Origin: Rhodobacterales bacterium HKCCE2091
Lineage (GTDB): Bacteria; Pseudomonadota; Alphaproteobacteria; Rhodobacterales; Rhodobacteraceae
Length of the DNA: 64,000 nt
Direction of reading: 5' to 3'
Assembly: GCA_015689685.1 (NCBI GenBank)
Contig: WVSL01000002.1
Coordinates: 1 to 64,000, forward strand
How positions within the stretch are numbered: position 1 is the stretch's first letter; every line of letters begins with the position of its first letter. Shown here piece by piece: positions 42,739 through 52,343 of the stretch. Both the position numbers and the translations under genes were made by a program. The notes beneath the pieces were generated by a model that saw nothing but the letters and a program-made list of their open reading frames with translations, had not been told where the DNA came from and searched no databases.

Positions 42739-43416
42739 TTGGGATACGACCGCAACCGCCCGGCCGCCGAGGGCGTCGCCAAGCCGACCCGCGTCAGCCG
42801 GATCGCCGCCGAGCTTTCCGCCGCGATCATCGCGGGCGACCTGCCGCCGGGGACCAAGCTCAACCTCGAACACCTCCGCCGCCGCTTCGGCGTGTCGCTG
42901 TCGCCGCTCCGCGAAGCCCTGTCGCGGCTCGTGCCCAAGGGGCTCGTGGCCTCCGAGGACCAGCGCGGGTATTCCGTCACTCCGGTCTCCGCCGGCAACC
43001 TCGCGGAAATCACCGATCTTCTCGCGCAGTCGGAGGCGCTGGCCCTGTCCCGCGCCATGAGCGCGGCCTCGCTCGACTGGGAAAGCGAGGTCCTGGCGGC
43101 CCTGCACCGGGCGCAGCGCGCCGAGGATCCCGCCGACCTGGCCCGGTACGACCGCCTGCATGCAGCGCTTGCGGCGGCCCCCGGTATGCCGGTGCTGTCG
43201 CGGCAGATCGGCACCCTGCGCGACCATTTCCTGCGCTACCGCCGCCTGACCGGCTACACCGGCGCCGAACGGGACCTGTCCGCCGAATACACCCAGATCG
43301 CGTCCGCCGCCGTATCCCGCAACGCGGAACTCGCGCCGCTGCTCCTGCGGCAGCAAGTCGAGCGCAGCGGACGGGGCATCGCGGCGGCCTTCGGCGCCGT
43401 CGGGGCGGAGCCATGA
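42739..43416 (+). CDS. Second GntR-family regulator
   Basis: About 225 aa. No ATG or GTG suits the start; TTG at 42739 (LGYDRNRPAAEG) is chosen and is uncertain. The winged helix is clear: AAIIAGDLPPGTKLNLEHLR and RRFGVSLSPLREALSRLVPKG. An FCD-like helical domain follows, shorter than usual and lacking some of its metal-binding histidines (YDRLHAALAAAPGMP remains). Its stop overlaps the aroE-like start (ATGA), so it is in the operon it presumably regulates. Confidence 0.8.
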   Translation: MGYDRNRPAAEGVAKPTRVSRIAAELSAAIIAGDLPPGTKLNLEHLRRRFGVSLSPLREALSRLVPKGLVASEDQRGYSVTPVSAGNLAEITDLLAQSEALALSRAMSAASLDWESEVLAALHRAQRAEDPADLARYDRLHAALAAAPGMPVLSRQIGTLRDHFLRYRRLTGYTGAERDLSAEYTQIASAAVSRNAELAPLLLRQQVERSGRGIAAAFGAVGAEP

Positions 43417-44252
43417 CGCAGCTCATCTCGGGCCATACCAGGATCATCGCCCATCTCGGCGTGCCGACGGAGAGCTTTCGCGCGCCGATGATCTACAACC
43501 CGTATTTCGAGGCCGAGGGGATCGACGTGGTGGTGGTTCCGATGGGCGTGGAACCCGCGGATTTCCCCGATTTTCTGAGGCTCCTGTTCCGGCTGAGGAA
43601 CATCGCCGGGGCGCTCGTGACGATGCCGCACAAGGTCACCGCCGCCGGGCTCGTCGACGTGGCAAGCGCGGCCGTCGGTGTCTGCGGCGCCTGCAACGCG
43701 GTCCGTCGCGGGGACGATGGGCGGCTCGAAGGCGACATGTTCGACGGCGAGGGCTTCGTCATCGGCATGGAGCGCAAGGGCCGCATCGCGAAGGGGGCTT
43801 CGGCGCTCGTTCTCGGCTCCGGAGGCGTGGGATCGGCGATCGCGGCCTCGCTTGCGCGGGCGGGGGCAGCGCGGATCGCGGTTTCCGACACGCGGCCGGA
43901 GGCGGCAGGGGCGCTCGCGGCGAGCCTGTCGCGCCACTACCCCGGCTTGCAGGTCGAAACGGGCCGAGACCCCGCGGGCTTCGACATCGTGGTGAACGCG
44001 ACCCCCGTCGGCATGAACGCCGACGACCCGCTTCCGATGGACCCCGGCCTGCTGGCCCCCGGCACCTTCGTCGGCGACGTAGTGATGAAACAGGAGGAAA
44101 CGCCCTTCCTCGCCGCCGCCCGCGCGCGGGGCTGCACGGTGCAGATCGGGTCCGACATGCTCTACGAACAGATCCCGGCCTATCTGGACTTTTTCGGTAT
44201 TCCGGGCACGACTGCGGACAGGCTGCGGGAACTGTCCCGCCTGCGATACTGA
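43413..44252 (+). CDS. Shikimate-dehydrogenase-like oxidoreductase (AroE family)
   Basis: 279 aa. The catalytic Lys is in ALVTMPHK, the Asn in GACNAVRR, and the Asp in EGDMFDGEGF, matching the AroE active site. The NADP-binding loop is VLGSGGVGSAIAASLARAGA. The N-terminal substrate loop is atypical (ESFRAPMIYNPYF instead of HSxSPxxHN), which argues for a substrate other than shikimate, such as a related hydroxy-acid. A biosynthetic AroE is expected elsewhere. It sits in an operon with a GntR regulator and an HpaI aldolase, 10 bp upstream of the latter. Confidence 0.8.
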   Translation: MTQLISGHTRIIAHLGVPTESFRAPMIYNPYFEAEGIDVVVVPMGVEPADFPDFLRLLFRLRNIAGALVTMPHKVTAAGLVDVASAAVGVCGACNAVRRGDDGRLEGDMFDGEGFVIGMERKGRIAKGASALVLGSGGVGSAIAASLARAGAARIAVSDTRPEAAGALAASLSRHYPGLQVETGRDPAGFDIVVNATPVGMNADDPLPMDPGLLAPGTFVGDVVMKQEETPFLAAARARGCTVQIGSDMLYEQIPAYLDFFGIPGTTADRLRELSRLRY

Positions 44253-44262
44253 GGGAGACGAC

Positions 44263-45033
44263 ATGGACCTGCCCCGGAACACCTTCAAGGCGGCTCTGCT
44301 GGAGGGACGGCAGCAATACGGGCTCTGGTGCTCGATCGCCGACCCCGCGATGGCCGAGATGGCGGCCGTCTGCGGCTACGATTGGCTGCTGTTCGACACC
44401 GAGCATTCGCCGATCAGCACCGTCTCTGTCCTGTCGCTCCTGCAGGCCGCCGCGCCCTACCCGAGCCATGCCGCCGTGCGGCCCGGATCGCTCGACCCGG
44501 TGGAAATCAAGCGCCTGCTCGACCTCGGCGCGCAAACGCTCCTGATCCCTCAAATCCAGTCGGCGGAGGAAGCGCGGCTCGCCGCCGCCGCCGTGGCCTA
44601 CCCGCCCGAGGGCATCCGCGGCGTCGCCGGGATCACCCGCGCCTCGCGCTTCGGCGAGATCCCGGATTACACGACGCGGGCGCGGGAAGAGATCTGCCTG
44701 ATGGTCCAGGTCGAGACCCGCGCGGCGCTGGAGGACCTGGACGCGATCGTGACCACGCCCGGCGTCGACGCGGTGTTCATCGGCCCCGCCGACCTGGCCG
44801 CGAGCCTCGGCTATCCCGGCCAGCCGAGCCATCCCGAGGTCCGCAGGAAATGCGCCGACGCGATCCGGCGGATCCGCGGCCACGGCAAGCCCGCGGGCTT
44901 CCTGTCTCTCGACCGCGACGTGCTGGAGGAGATGGTGGAGGCGGGCAGCCTGTTCACCGCCATCGACATCGACACCGCGATCCTGAAGCGCGGCGCGGCG
45001 GCCACCCTCGCCCACTGGCGCGCGAAGGGCTGA
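44263..45033 (+). CDS. HpcH/HpaI-family aldolase
   Basis: 256 aa class II (metal-dependent) aldolase fold. Marks: GLWCSIADPAMAEMAAVCGY, LLFDTEHSPIS (the conserved D-x-E-H), LIPQIQSAEEARLA, VQVETRAALEDLDAI with the metal-binding Glu, and FIGPADLAASLG with the metal-binding Asp. The family cleaves 2-keto-3-deoxy or 4-hydroxy-2-oxo acids to pyruvate and an aldehyde. Here it could split the acid made by the neighbouring enzymes. Confidence 0.88.
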   Translation: MDLPRNTFKAALLEGRQQYGLWCSIADPAMAEMAAVCGYDWLLFDTEHSPISTVSVLSLLQAAAPYPSHAAVRPGSLDPVEIKRLLDLGAQTLLIPQIQSAEEARLAAAAVAYPPEGIRGVAGITRASRFGEIPDYTTRAREEICLMVQVETRAALEDLDAIVTTPGVDAVFIGPADLAASLGYPGQPSHPEVRRKCADAIRRIRGHGKPAGFLSLDRDVLEEMVEAGSLFTAIDIDTAILKRGAAATLAHWRAKG

Positions 45034-45153
45034 CCGCCGTCCCGTCGCACGTCCGCCGCAACGCGAGGTGGCGTCCCGCCCCGCGCCTATGACAGGGTGC
45101 GCGCGGGGGGACCGGCCCCACGCGGCCGGACCGATTCTGGGAGGACGAGACCG

Positions 45154-46737
45154 ATGACCGAGATACACTTGTTCGCCTCGGGCGACCTGCGGGAAAGTGC
45201 GAACCGCACCTGCTGGCCGGCGCAGGCGGCGATGGAAGAGGCGCTCGGGTCCGCCGTCGCCGCGCTCGGCCACACGCTTCGCCGCGCCCATCCCGTCGAC
45301 CCGGCCACCGGGCACGGGTTCCTGTCATCGCAGCGCATGGGCATGGAGGCTTTCCGCGACATCGACCCCGAGGCCCCGGTGATCGTGGCAGAGGCGGTCT
45401 GGCAGTATTCCCACCACGTCCTGCCCGGCCTGATCCATCACAGGGGCCCGGTTCTTACTGTCGCCAACTGGTCCGGCCAGTGGCCGGGCCTTGTCGGGAT
45501 GCTGAACCTCAACGGCTCGCTCGCCAAGGCGAACGTGCCGTTCTCGACCCTCTGGTCCGAGGATTTCACCGACGGCTTCTTCCGGGACCGGTTGGCGGAG
45601 TGGCTGGAAACCGGCACCGTGACCCACGACCTGTCCCACGTCGCGCCCTGCCCCGCCATCCCCGACGATCTCGCCGCGACGGCGCGCGACATCGCCGCCG
45701 GGATGCGGCGCGACAAGCTCATCATGGGGGTGTTCGACGAGGGCTGCATGGGCATGTTCAACGCGATCATCCCCGATCACCTCCTGCACCCCACGGGCGT
45801 CTTCAAGGAGCGGCTGTCGCAGTCCACGCTCTATGCCGAGACGCTGACCGTGCCCGAGGCCGAAGGTGAGAAGATCCTGTCGTGGCTGGAGGACGCGGGC
45901 ATGGGTTTCCGCTTCGGCAGCGACCCGGACACGGAACTGACGCGCGAACAGGTCGTGATGCAGGGACGGATGTACGTTGCCGCGTGCCGGCTGGCCGAAC
46001 GCTTCGGCTGCGACGCCATCGGCATCCAGTACCAGCAGGGGTTGAAGGACCTCCTGCCCGCCTCCGATCTTGTAGAAGGACTCCTGAACAACGACGACCG
46101 CCCGCCCGCGCCGGACGAGGATGGCCAGCCGATCCGCCCCGGCCGCGCGATCACCCATTTCAACGAGGTCGATGAATGCGCCGGCCTCGACGCGCTGCTG
46201 ATCGACCGCGTCCACCGCGCGCTCGGGCAACCGGCGGAAAACACGCTCCACGACCTGCGTTGGGGCGACGAGGACCGGGCGGGCGATGCGGGATACGTCT
46301 GGGTGTTCGAGATCTCGGGCGCCGCGCCGGCCGCGCATCACGGCGGCTACGCGAACTGCGAAGGCCACCGCCAGCCGCCGATGTATTTCCGGCTCGGCGG
46401 CTCGACCCTGTCGGGCGTGGCGAAGCCCGGCCCCATCGTCTGGTCGCGAATCTACGTCGAGGATGACCGGCTGAAGATGGATATCGGCCTCGGCGAGGCG
46501 CTGGAACTCTCGCCCGAGGAAACCACGCGGCGGCGCGAGGCGACGACGAAGGAATGGCCGATCATGCACGCGCGGCTTCACGGGGTAAGCCGGGACCAGA
46601 TGATGGCGCGCCACAAGGCCAACCACGTCCAGGTCGCCTACGCCACCGACGCGGAGGCCGCGCGGCGGGCGCTACTCTGTCGCGCGGCGCTGGCGCAGGA
46701 ACTCGGGATCGAAGTGGCGGCCTGCGGAACCGTCTGA
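45154..46737 (+). CDS. L-fucose/arabinose isomerase-like protein
   Basis: 527 aa, started at the ATG with GGGAGGACGAGACCG upstream. I recognise a family, often labelled fucose isomerase, from [38 protein letters not shown] and [48 protein letters not shown] and [16 protein letters not shown] contain acidic and His residues that could bind a metal. True FucI is longer (about 590 aa), so aldose-ketose isomerisation is an inference. It is 120 bp after the aldolase and convergent with a Gfo/Idh gene. Confidence 0.65.
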   Translation: MTEIHLFASGDLRESANRTCWPAQAAMEEALGSAVAALGHTLRRAHPVDPATGHGFLSSQRMGMEAFRDIDPEAPVIVAEAVWQYSHHVLPGLIHHRGPVLTVANWSGQWPGLVGMLNLNGSLAKANVPFSTLWSEDFTDGFFRDRLAEWLETGTVTHDLSHVAPCPAIPDDLAATARDIAAGMRRDKLIMGVFDEGCMGMFNAIIPDHLLHPTGVFKERLSQSTLYAETLTVPEAEGEKILSWLEDAGMGFRFGSDPDTELTREQVVMQGRMYVAACRLAERFGCDAIGIQYQQGLKDLLPASDLVEGLLNNDDRPPAPDEDGQPIRPGRAITHFNEVDECAGLDALLIDRVHRALGQPAENTLHDLRWGDEDRAGDAGYVWVFEISGAAPAAHHGGYANCEGHRQPPMYFRLGGSTLSGVAKPGPIVWSRIYVEDDRLKMDIGLGEALELSPEETTRRREATTKEWPIMHARLHGVSRDQMMARHKANHVQVAYATDAEAARRALLCRAALAQELGIEVAACGTV

Positions 46738-46741
46738 CCGC

Positions 46742-47773
46742 CTAGACCGCGACCTCGACCGTCTGCCCGCTGGCGGCGGAGGCCTTCACCGCCTCGATCA
46801 CCGCGAGCGCGGCAAGGCCGTCGCGGCCCGTGACCAGCGGCGGCTCCTCGCCGCGCACGACGCGGCCGAACTGTTCGGCCTGCAGGATCAGCGGGTCGGT
46901 GAAGTCGAACACCATCCTTGTGGCCGAGATCGGTTCCCACCACGACCGTTTGCCGGGGTTCTGCCACAGCGCGAGGTTCGGCAGCGACAGCGAGCCGTGC
47001 GTGCCCGCGATCCAGTAGCAATCCTCGCCCGTCGCGGGATAGGCCGGGTTCTCCCGTGCGGTCAGTTCCCAGCTCCAGGGCGCCACGGCGCTGTCGCAGA
47101 CGTTGACTGTCCCGAGCACCCCGTTCGCGAAGGTCAGGAGGATTGCCGCCGTCTCCTCAACCTCGTTGCCGCGGATCGCGTTCGATTCCGCGGCATGGAC
47201 CTTCGCGACCGGGCCGCAGAAATATTGCAGAAGATCGACATCGTGGATCAGGTTCAGGTAGACCGGTCCCGCCCCCTTCCTGCGCCGCCAGTCGGCCTCG
47301 AAATAGTCGTCGGGCTTCATGAACCACGTCGTGCCGTGAACCGTCGCGATGCGGCCGAGCGCGCCGTCCTCCACCAGCGCCCTGGCACGGGCGATCAGCG
47401 GGTTGTGGCGGCGGTGGTGGCCGGTCGCGACCGGGACGCCCGCCGCCTCTCCGGCCTCGACGAGGCGTCGGCCCGAGGCCACGTCGCTCGTCAGCGGTTT
47501 CTCGACCAGGACGGGCAGCCCGGCCGCGATGCAGGCGAGCCCGCCCTCGGCGTGAAGCTGGTTCGGGGTGGCGAGGAACACGCCCTCCGCGATCCCGGCA
47601 TCGAACAGCGCGTCGAGATCCGGCAGGAGCGGAACGCCATGCGCCGCGGCCACCGACGCTGCGCCCGGTGCGGGGTCGACGATGGCAGACAGTTCCACCC
47701 CCTTCGCTGCTGCGATCGCCGCCGCGTGCCGGCTGCCGATCAGCCCCGCGCCGACGACGGCGAGACGGGTCAT
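46742..47773 (-). CDS. Gfo/Idh/MocA-family oxidoreductase
   Basis: 343 aa. Rossmann motif GAGLIG at 8-13, [10 protein letters not shown] with the conserved EKP, and [13 protein letters not shown] with the Asp/His pair of the catalytic site. The C-terminal domain has the usual open sheet. Its ATG overlaps the stop of the type II dehydroquinase (ATGA). It is probably an NAD(P)-dependent sugar or cyclitol dehydrogenase; it is clearly not the same as IolG at 91-1095. Confidence 0.85.
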   Translation of the reverse strand: MTRLAVVGAGLIGSRHAAAIAAAKGVELSAIVDPAPGAASVAAAHGVPLLPDLDALFDAGIAEGVFLATPNQLHAEGGLACIAAGLPVLVEKPLTSDVASGRRLVEAGEAAGVPVATGHHRRHNPLIARARALVEDGALGRIATVHGTTWFMKPDDYFEADWRRRKGAGPVYLNLIHDVDLLQYFCGPVAKVHAAESNAIRGNEVEETAAILLTFANGVLGTVNVCDSAVAPWSWELTARENPAYPATGEDCYWIAGTHGSLSLPNLALWQNPGKRSWWEPISATRMVFDFTDPLILQAEQFGRVVRGEEPPLVTGRDGLAALAVIEAVKASAASGQTVEVAV

Positions 47774-48210
47774 GCCCCGGCCTGCGCCAGCGCGACGATG
47801 CGCCGGACCCCGGCGACGTATCCATCGAGCCCAAGTCCCGCGATCACGCCGTCGGCCCGCGCCGAGATGTAGGACAGGTGGCGGAACGGCTCGCGCTTGT
47901 GGACCTGGCTGATATGCACCTCGATCACCGGTGGCTCGTAGGTATTGAGCGCGTCCATGATCGCGATCGATGTATGGGTATAGGCGCCCGCGTTGATGAC
48001 GATGCCGCAGGTGGTTTCCCGCGCGGCATGGATCCAGTCGATCAGTTCGCCCTCGTGGTTCGACTGCCGCAGGTCGACCTCGAACCCTTCGGGGCAGGCG
48101 TCGCGGCACAGCCGGGCGACGTCGTCGAGCGTTTCGTGCCCGTAGATCTGCGGCTGCCGCTTGCCGAGCAGGTTCAGGTTCGGGCCGTTCAGGATCAGAA
48201 TGGTCTTCAT
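47770..48210 (-). CDS. aroQ: Type II 3-dehydroquinate dehydratase
   Basis: 146 aa, the normal length. Marks: [19 protein letters not shown] (catalytic Arg and Tyr), [34 protein letters not shown], and [20 protein letters not shown] with the catalytic His. It interconverts 3-dehydroquinate and 3-dehydroshikimate. Placement with a TRAP system, an AroE-like enzyme and a Gfo/Idh dehydrogenase suggests a catabolic (quinate-type) role, though it could also serve aromatic biosynthesis. Confidence 0.9.
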   Translation of the reverse strand: MKTILILNGPNLNLLGKRQPQIYGHETLDDVARLCRDACPEGFEVDLRQSNHEGELIDWIHAARETTCGIVINAGAYTHTSIAIMDALNTYEPPVIEVHISQVHKREPFRHLSYISARADGVIAGLGLDGYVAGVRRIVALAQAGA

Positions 48211-48294
48211 GCGCTGTCCAGTTCGGATTGGGCCACGGCGGTTCCGTCCGTGCCGCATGTCCCGTAGCATCCAAGGCGGCAAGCGCGCCAGCCC

Positions 48295-48323
48295 CTGACC
48301 ATCGGCGCGGGCTGCGGTAGCAT
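48295..48323 (+). promoter_or_regulatory. Sigma70-like promoter before the PLP lyase gene
   Basis: CTGACC (48295-48300) and TAGCAT (48318-48323) are spaced 17 bp, 31 bp upstream of the ATG at 48354. The rest of the 143-bp divergent gap shows nothing else. Confidence 0.35.
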
Positions 48324-48353
48324 GGGTCCTGTCGGGCCAGGAAAGGACGCGGG

Positions 48354-49397
48354 ATGCCGGTCACCATGACGAACCCCTGGCGCGGTCGCGGGCTCGGCCT
48401 CGATGCGCCGATGCCCTGCGACGATCCCGCCGGTGTCGCGGCACTGCTGGCGAAATGCCCGGCCCATGCGCCGACGCCGCTGGCCGATGCCCCGATCCTC
48501 GCGGCGCGGGCGGGCGTCGCCTCGCTCCGGATCAAGGACGAACGCGGTCGGATGGGGCTTGGCAGCTTCAAGGCGCTCGGGGCCGCCCACGCCATCGCGC
48601 GGGAGGCCGCGGCGACGGCCCCGGACGACTGGGCCAGCGCCCTTGCCGGGCGCACCTACATCACGGCGAGCGCCGGAAACCACGGCCTGTCGGTCGCGGC
48701 CGGCGCGGGGCTCTTCGGGGCGGCGGCGGTCGTCTACCTGTCGGACACCGTGCCGGAGCCGTTCGCCGCACGCCTCGCCGCCAGGGGCGCCCGCGTGGTG
48801 CGCGAGGGCGCGACCTACGAGGCGAGCATGGACGCGGCCGCGGCCGTCGCGCGCGACCGGGGCTGGACGCTGCTGTCGGACAGTTCCTGGCCGGGCTACA
48901 CCGAATTGACCTACCGGGTGATGGAGGGCTACCTGCAGCTCGCTGCCGAGGCCGCGGAGCAGATCGACGCGCCGCCCACGCACGTGCTCGTGCAGGCCGG
49001 TGTCGGCGGTCTCGCCGCGGCGGTCGCGGCCCATGCGCGGCGGGTCTGGGGCGACGGTCCGCAGATCGTGGTGGTGGAACCCGACGCCGCGCCCGCCCTG
49101 CGGGACAGCATCCGCGCGGGCGAGGTCGTGGACACCACCGGCCCGGTCTCCGCGATGGGGCGGCTCGACTGCAAGACGCCGTCGCTGATCGCGCTGAACG
49201 GCCTGTCCCGCGACGCCGACCTGTTCGTGACCATCACTGAGGAGGAGGCCGCGCGGGCGATGCCGGTCCTGTCCGGCCACGGCTTCGCCACCACGCCCTC
49301 CGGCGGCGCCGGTCTCGCCGCGCTTTTCGCCGGGCTCGCGCCGGGGGCGGAGGCGCGGGTGCTCGCGATCCTGAGCGAAGGGCCGGAGGATGGCTGA
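48354..49397 (+). CDS. PLP-dependent lyase, diaminopropionate ammonia-lyase-like
   Basis: 347 aa fold type II PLP enzyme. The PLP lysine is in [14 protein letters not shown], a motif that with [11 protein letters not shown] resembles diaminopropionate ammonia-lyase (DpaL). The Asn-containing loop is [12 protein letters not shown], and the phosphate-binding Gly loop is [13 protein letters not shown]. It is about 50 aa shorter than DpaL, so related beta-eliminating enzymes, including EutB-type dehydratases, are alternatives. It overlaps the next gene by 8 bp. With the M24 and EutA-like neighbours it suggests breakdown of an amino-acid-like compound. Confidence 0.75.
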   Translation: MPVTMTNPWRGRGLGLDAPMPCDDPAGVAALLAKCPAHAPTPLADAPILAARAGVASLRIKDERGRMGLGSFKALGAAHAIAREAAATAPDDWASALAGRTYITASAGNHGLSVAAGAGLFGAAAVVYLSDTVPEPFAARLAARGARVVREGATYEASMDAAAAVARDRGWTLLSDSSWPGYTELTYRVMEGYLQLAAEAAEQIDAPPTHVLVQAGVGGLAAAVAAHARRVWGDGPQIVVVEPDAAPALRDSIRAGEVVDTTGPVSAMGRLDCKTPSLIALNGLSRDADLFVTITEEEAARAMPVLSGHGFATTPSGGAGLAALFAGLAPGAEARVLAILSEGPEDG

Positions 49398-50556
49398 AAC
49401 CTCGCTGATCTTCCCCGCCGCCGAGTTTCGCGGTCGCGCCGCGCGATTGCAGGCGGGCATGGACCGCGGGGGGATCGACGCGCTCCTTCTGACGACCGCC
49501 GCGGACGTGTTCTACGTCACCGGCTTTCTCACCCGGTTCTGGGAAAGCCCCGCGCGGCCCTGGTTCGTCGTGGTGCCCCGTTCGGGCGACCCCGTCGCCG
49601 TGATCCCATCGATCGGCGCGGAACTGATGGGCCGCACCTGGATCGCGGAGATCCGCACCTGGGACGCGCCGGATCCGCGCGACGACGGGATCGGATTGCT
49701 GGCCGAAACGCTGGCCGACCTGGTCCCGGCATCCGGCCGGATCGGGGTGCCGATGGGCCTGGAGACCCACCTGCGGATGCCGCTCGCCGATTTCGAGGCT
49801 CTGAAGCGCCGGATCGCGCCGCGCGACGTGGTGGACGCCACCGCCTGCGTGCAGCGTGTGCGGGAGATCAAGTCCGAGTCCGAAATCGATCGTATCCGCG
49901 CCGCCTGCATGATCGCCGGGCGCGCCTTCGACCGAGTTCCGGAGATCGCCGGACCCGGCCGACCGCTCGATGCCGTGTTCCGCGACTTCCAGTCCGCGTG
50001 CCTGGCCGAGGGCGCGGACTGGGTGTCTTACCTCGCCGGGGCCGCCGGGCCGGACGGCTACGGCGACGTGATCTCGCCTGCCGGGCCGCGGCCGCTTTCG
50101 ACCGGCGACGTGCTGATGCTCGACACCGGGGCGGTCCGCCAGGGGTATTTCTGCGACTTCGACCGCAACTTCGCCATCGGCCCACCCACCGACGCGGTCC
50201 GGCGCACCCACGCCGCGCTCTGGGAAGCGACGGAGGACGCCCTCGCCGCCCTGCGCCCGGGACTGCGCGCCCGCGAAGTCCACCGCATCCTGTGCGAGGC
50301 GCTGACAAGGCGCGGCACGGAACCGGGTGCCGGGCGTCTCGGCCACGGGCTCGGCATCACGCTGACCGAATGGCCGTCCTTCACGCCGCTCGACGACACG
50401 CCCCTGCGCGCCGGCATGGTCCTGACGCTCGAACCCGGCGCCATCGTCGCGCCCGGGCGGATGCTGGTCCACGAGGAGAACGTCGTACTGCGCGATACCG
50501 GCGCGGAGCTCCTGTCGCCCCGCGCGCCCGCCGAGATGCCGGTGCTGGAGCGATGA
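49390..50556 (+). CDS. M24-family (creatinase/aminopeptidase P-fold) hydrolase
   Basis: 388 aa. The creatinase N-terminal domain is followed by the pita-bread catalytic domain with all five metal ligands: Asp in VLMLDTGAV, Asp in YFCDFDRNF, His in GRLGHGLGI, Glu in LTLEPGAI and Glu in LVHEENVVL. The family includes ectoine hydrolase DoeA/EutD, creatinase and Xaa-Pro peptidases. Neither proline specificity nor a specific substrate can be read from sequence. The start overlaps the PLP lyase, and the stop overlaps the next ATG. Confidence 0.85.
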   Translation: MAETSLIFPAAEFRGRAARLQAGMDRGGIDALLLTTAADVFYVTGFLTRFWESPARPWFVVVPRSGDPVAVIPSIGAELMGRTWIAEIRTWDAPDPRDDGIGLLAETLADLVPASGRIGVPMGLETHLRMPLADFEALKRRIAPRDVVDATACVQRVREIKSESEIDRIRAACMIAGRAFDRVPEIAGPGRPLDAVFRDFQSACLAEGADWVSYLAGAAGPDGYGDVISPAGPRPLSTGDVLMLDTGAVRQGYFCDFDRNFAIGPPTDAVRRTHAALWEATEDALAALRPGLRAREVHRILCEALTRRGTEPGAGRLGHGLGITLTEWPSFTPLDDTPLRAGMVLTLEPGAIVAPGRMLVHEENVVLRDTGAELLSPRAPAEMPVLER

Positions 50557-51293
50557 GCGGGTTTCCCTACGACCTGTCGGAAGATCCCCTGCCCCGGATC
50601 GGGCTGATCGCGTTGCAGGTCGACGAGACGGTCGAGGACGATCTTCGCCGCGTGATCCCGCCCGACCATGCGCGGGTGAACGTGACCCGCGTGCCCTCGG
50701 GCGCCGAACTGACCCCCGACACGATCCGGGCGATGGAAACCGCCCTGCCCGCCGCCGCGGCCCTGCTGCCCCCGGCGGTCACCTTCGATGCCGTCGCCTA
50801 TGCCTGCACGTCCGGCACGACCCTGATCGGCGCCGGGCGCGTGGCGGAACTGGTGCGGCAGGGCGCGAAGGCGCGCGCGGTCACCGATCCCCTGACGGCG
50901 GCGCTGGCGGCCATCGCGGCGCTCGGGCTGCGCCGGATCGGGATCGTCTCGCCCTACATCCCCGCCGTGGCGGAACCGATCCGGGCGGCGTTCGAAGGCG
51001 CGGGCGTCGAGGTGTCCGGCACCTTGTCCTTCGGCGAGGAGGTCGAGGCCCGCGTGGCCCGGATCGCGCCGGGGTCGATCCGCGCGGCGGCGGCGGAACT
51101 TGCCCGCACCGCCCGGCCCGACGGCCTGTTCCTGTCCTGCACCAACCTGCGCACGCTTGGCGTGATCGACGCGCTCGAAGCGGATCTCGGCCTGCCGGTC
51201 CTGAGTTCCAACCAGGTGCTCGGCTGGCACCTGTCGCGGCTGGCCCCTGCGCCGCTGTCCGGCGCGGCGCCGGGGCGGCTGGCGCGGGCCTAG
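50553..51293 (+). CDS. Asp/Glu racemase-superfamily protein, EutA/maleate-isomerase-like
   Basis: 246 aa. The two active-site cysteines of the superfamily are in AVAYACTSGTTLIG and LFLSCTNLRTLG; the phosphate-like loop RRIGIVSPYIPAV lies between. CTSGT and SCTNLRT are typical of EutA and maleate cis-trans isomerase. EutA belongs to ectoine utilisation, where an M24 hydrolase and a PLP dehydratase are partners. The same three types occur here, though other eut genes are missing. Its TAG stop overlaps the livM stop on the other strand. Confidence 0.78.
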   Translation: MSGFPYDLSEDPLPRIGLIALQVDETVEDDLRRVIPPDHARVNVTRVPSGAELTPDTIRAMETALPAAAALLPPAVTFDAVAYACTSGTTLIGAGRVAELVRQGAKARAVTDPLTAALAAIAALGLRRIGIVSPYIPAVAEPIRAAFEGAGVEVSGTLSFGEEVEARVARIAPGSIRAAAAELARTARPDGLFLSCTNLRTLGVIDALEADLGLPVLSSNQVLGWHLSRLAPAPLSGAAPGRLARA

Positions 51294-52342
51294 CGCCCGG
51301 ACCTGAGCCGCCCGACGATCCCCGTGGGGAAGAAGTAGACGCTGAGGATGAACAGGATGCCGAGCCACATCAGCCAGCGGTTCGGGTCCAGCAGGAGCGG
51401 CAGGACCGGCAGCCCTTCCGCCGCGCCGGCGGCGACGCCCATCAGGCTTTGCAGGTAGTTCTGGGCAAGCACGAAGATCACCGCCCCGAGCACCGCGCCG
51501 TACATCGTGCCCATGCCGCCGATCACGACCATCAGCAGGATGTCGAGCATGATCTCGAAGCTGAGCGTCGTGTCCGGCCCGACATAGCGCAACCAGATCG
51601 CGTAGAGCGACCCCGCCAGCGCGGCGACGGCGGCGGAGAGGCAGGTCGCGGCGGTGCGATACCAGACGACGCGGTAGCCGATCGCCTCGGCGCGGAAGTC
51701 GTTCTCGCGGATCGCCTGCAACACCCGGCCGAAGGGCGAATTCACGATCCGCAGGAGCAACAGGAACAGAACGAGGCTCGCCGCGAAGACGAGGTAGTAG
51801 TTGATGATACGGCCATTGAGGTTGACGCCGAACAGTTCGCCGAACCGGAAGGCGGGCGTGAGTGCGCGGGGGATCTGGTAGGTCAGCCCGTCCTCGCCGC
51901 CGGTGATCTCGAAAAGCTGGCTGACCAGCACCGCGACGGCGGAGGCGACGGCGAGCGTGATCATGGCGAAGAAGATCGCCCGCACCCGCAGCGAGAAGAG
52001 CCCGATCAGCAGCGCGAGCACCGCCGCCGCCACGGCGCCGGAGGCGGTGCCGACGAGAAGCGCGCCCCAGGACCGGCCGAGATGGGTGGAGGCGAGCGCG
52101 ACGCCGTAGGCGCCGAGACCGAAGAACATCGTGTGCGCGAAGGACACGATGCCGGTGTAGCCGAGCAGGAGGTCGTAACTCGCGACGAGGACGATGAAGA
52201 TGCAGATCGTCGCCGCGGTTTCCAGCGCCCGGACGCCGGGGAATAGGAACGGCGCGGCGGCGAGGCAGACCAGGACGGCCAGCAGCAGGACGGTCAGGAT
52301 GCGGGATCGGGGCGTGTCGCCGGACAGGATCGCGGTCAGCAT
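51290..52342 (-). CDS. livM: Branched-chain-amino-acid-type ABC permease LivM
   Basis: 350 aa, about eight to ten helices. Family signature SYDLLLGYTGIVSFAHTMFFG and the cytoplasmic loop SPFGRVLQAIRENDFRAEAIGY are both present. It is the second permease of a HAAT-family importer whose operon runs SBP-G-F-H-M. It lies 1 bp from livH. Confidence 0.9.
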   Translation of the reverse strand: MLTAILSGDTPRSRILTVLLLAVLVCLAAAPFLFPGVRALETAATICIFIVLVASYDLLLGYTGIVSFAHTMFFGLGAYGVALASTHLGRSWGALLVGTASGAVAAAVLALLIGLFSLRVRAIFFAMITLAVASAVAVLVSQLFEITGGEDGLTYQIPRALTPAFRFGELFGVNLNGRIINYYLVFAASLVLFLLLLRIVNSPFGRVLQAIRENDFRAEAIGYRVVWYRTAATCLSAAVAALAGSLYAIWLRYVGPDTTLSFEIMLDILLMVVIGGMGTMYGAVLGAVIFVLAQNYLQSLMGVAAGAAEGLPVLPLLLDPNRWLMWLGILFILSVYFFPTGIVGRLRSGR

Positions 52343-52343
52343 G

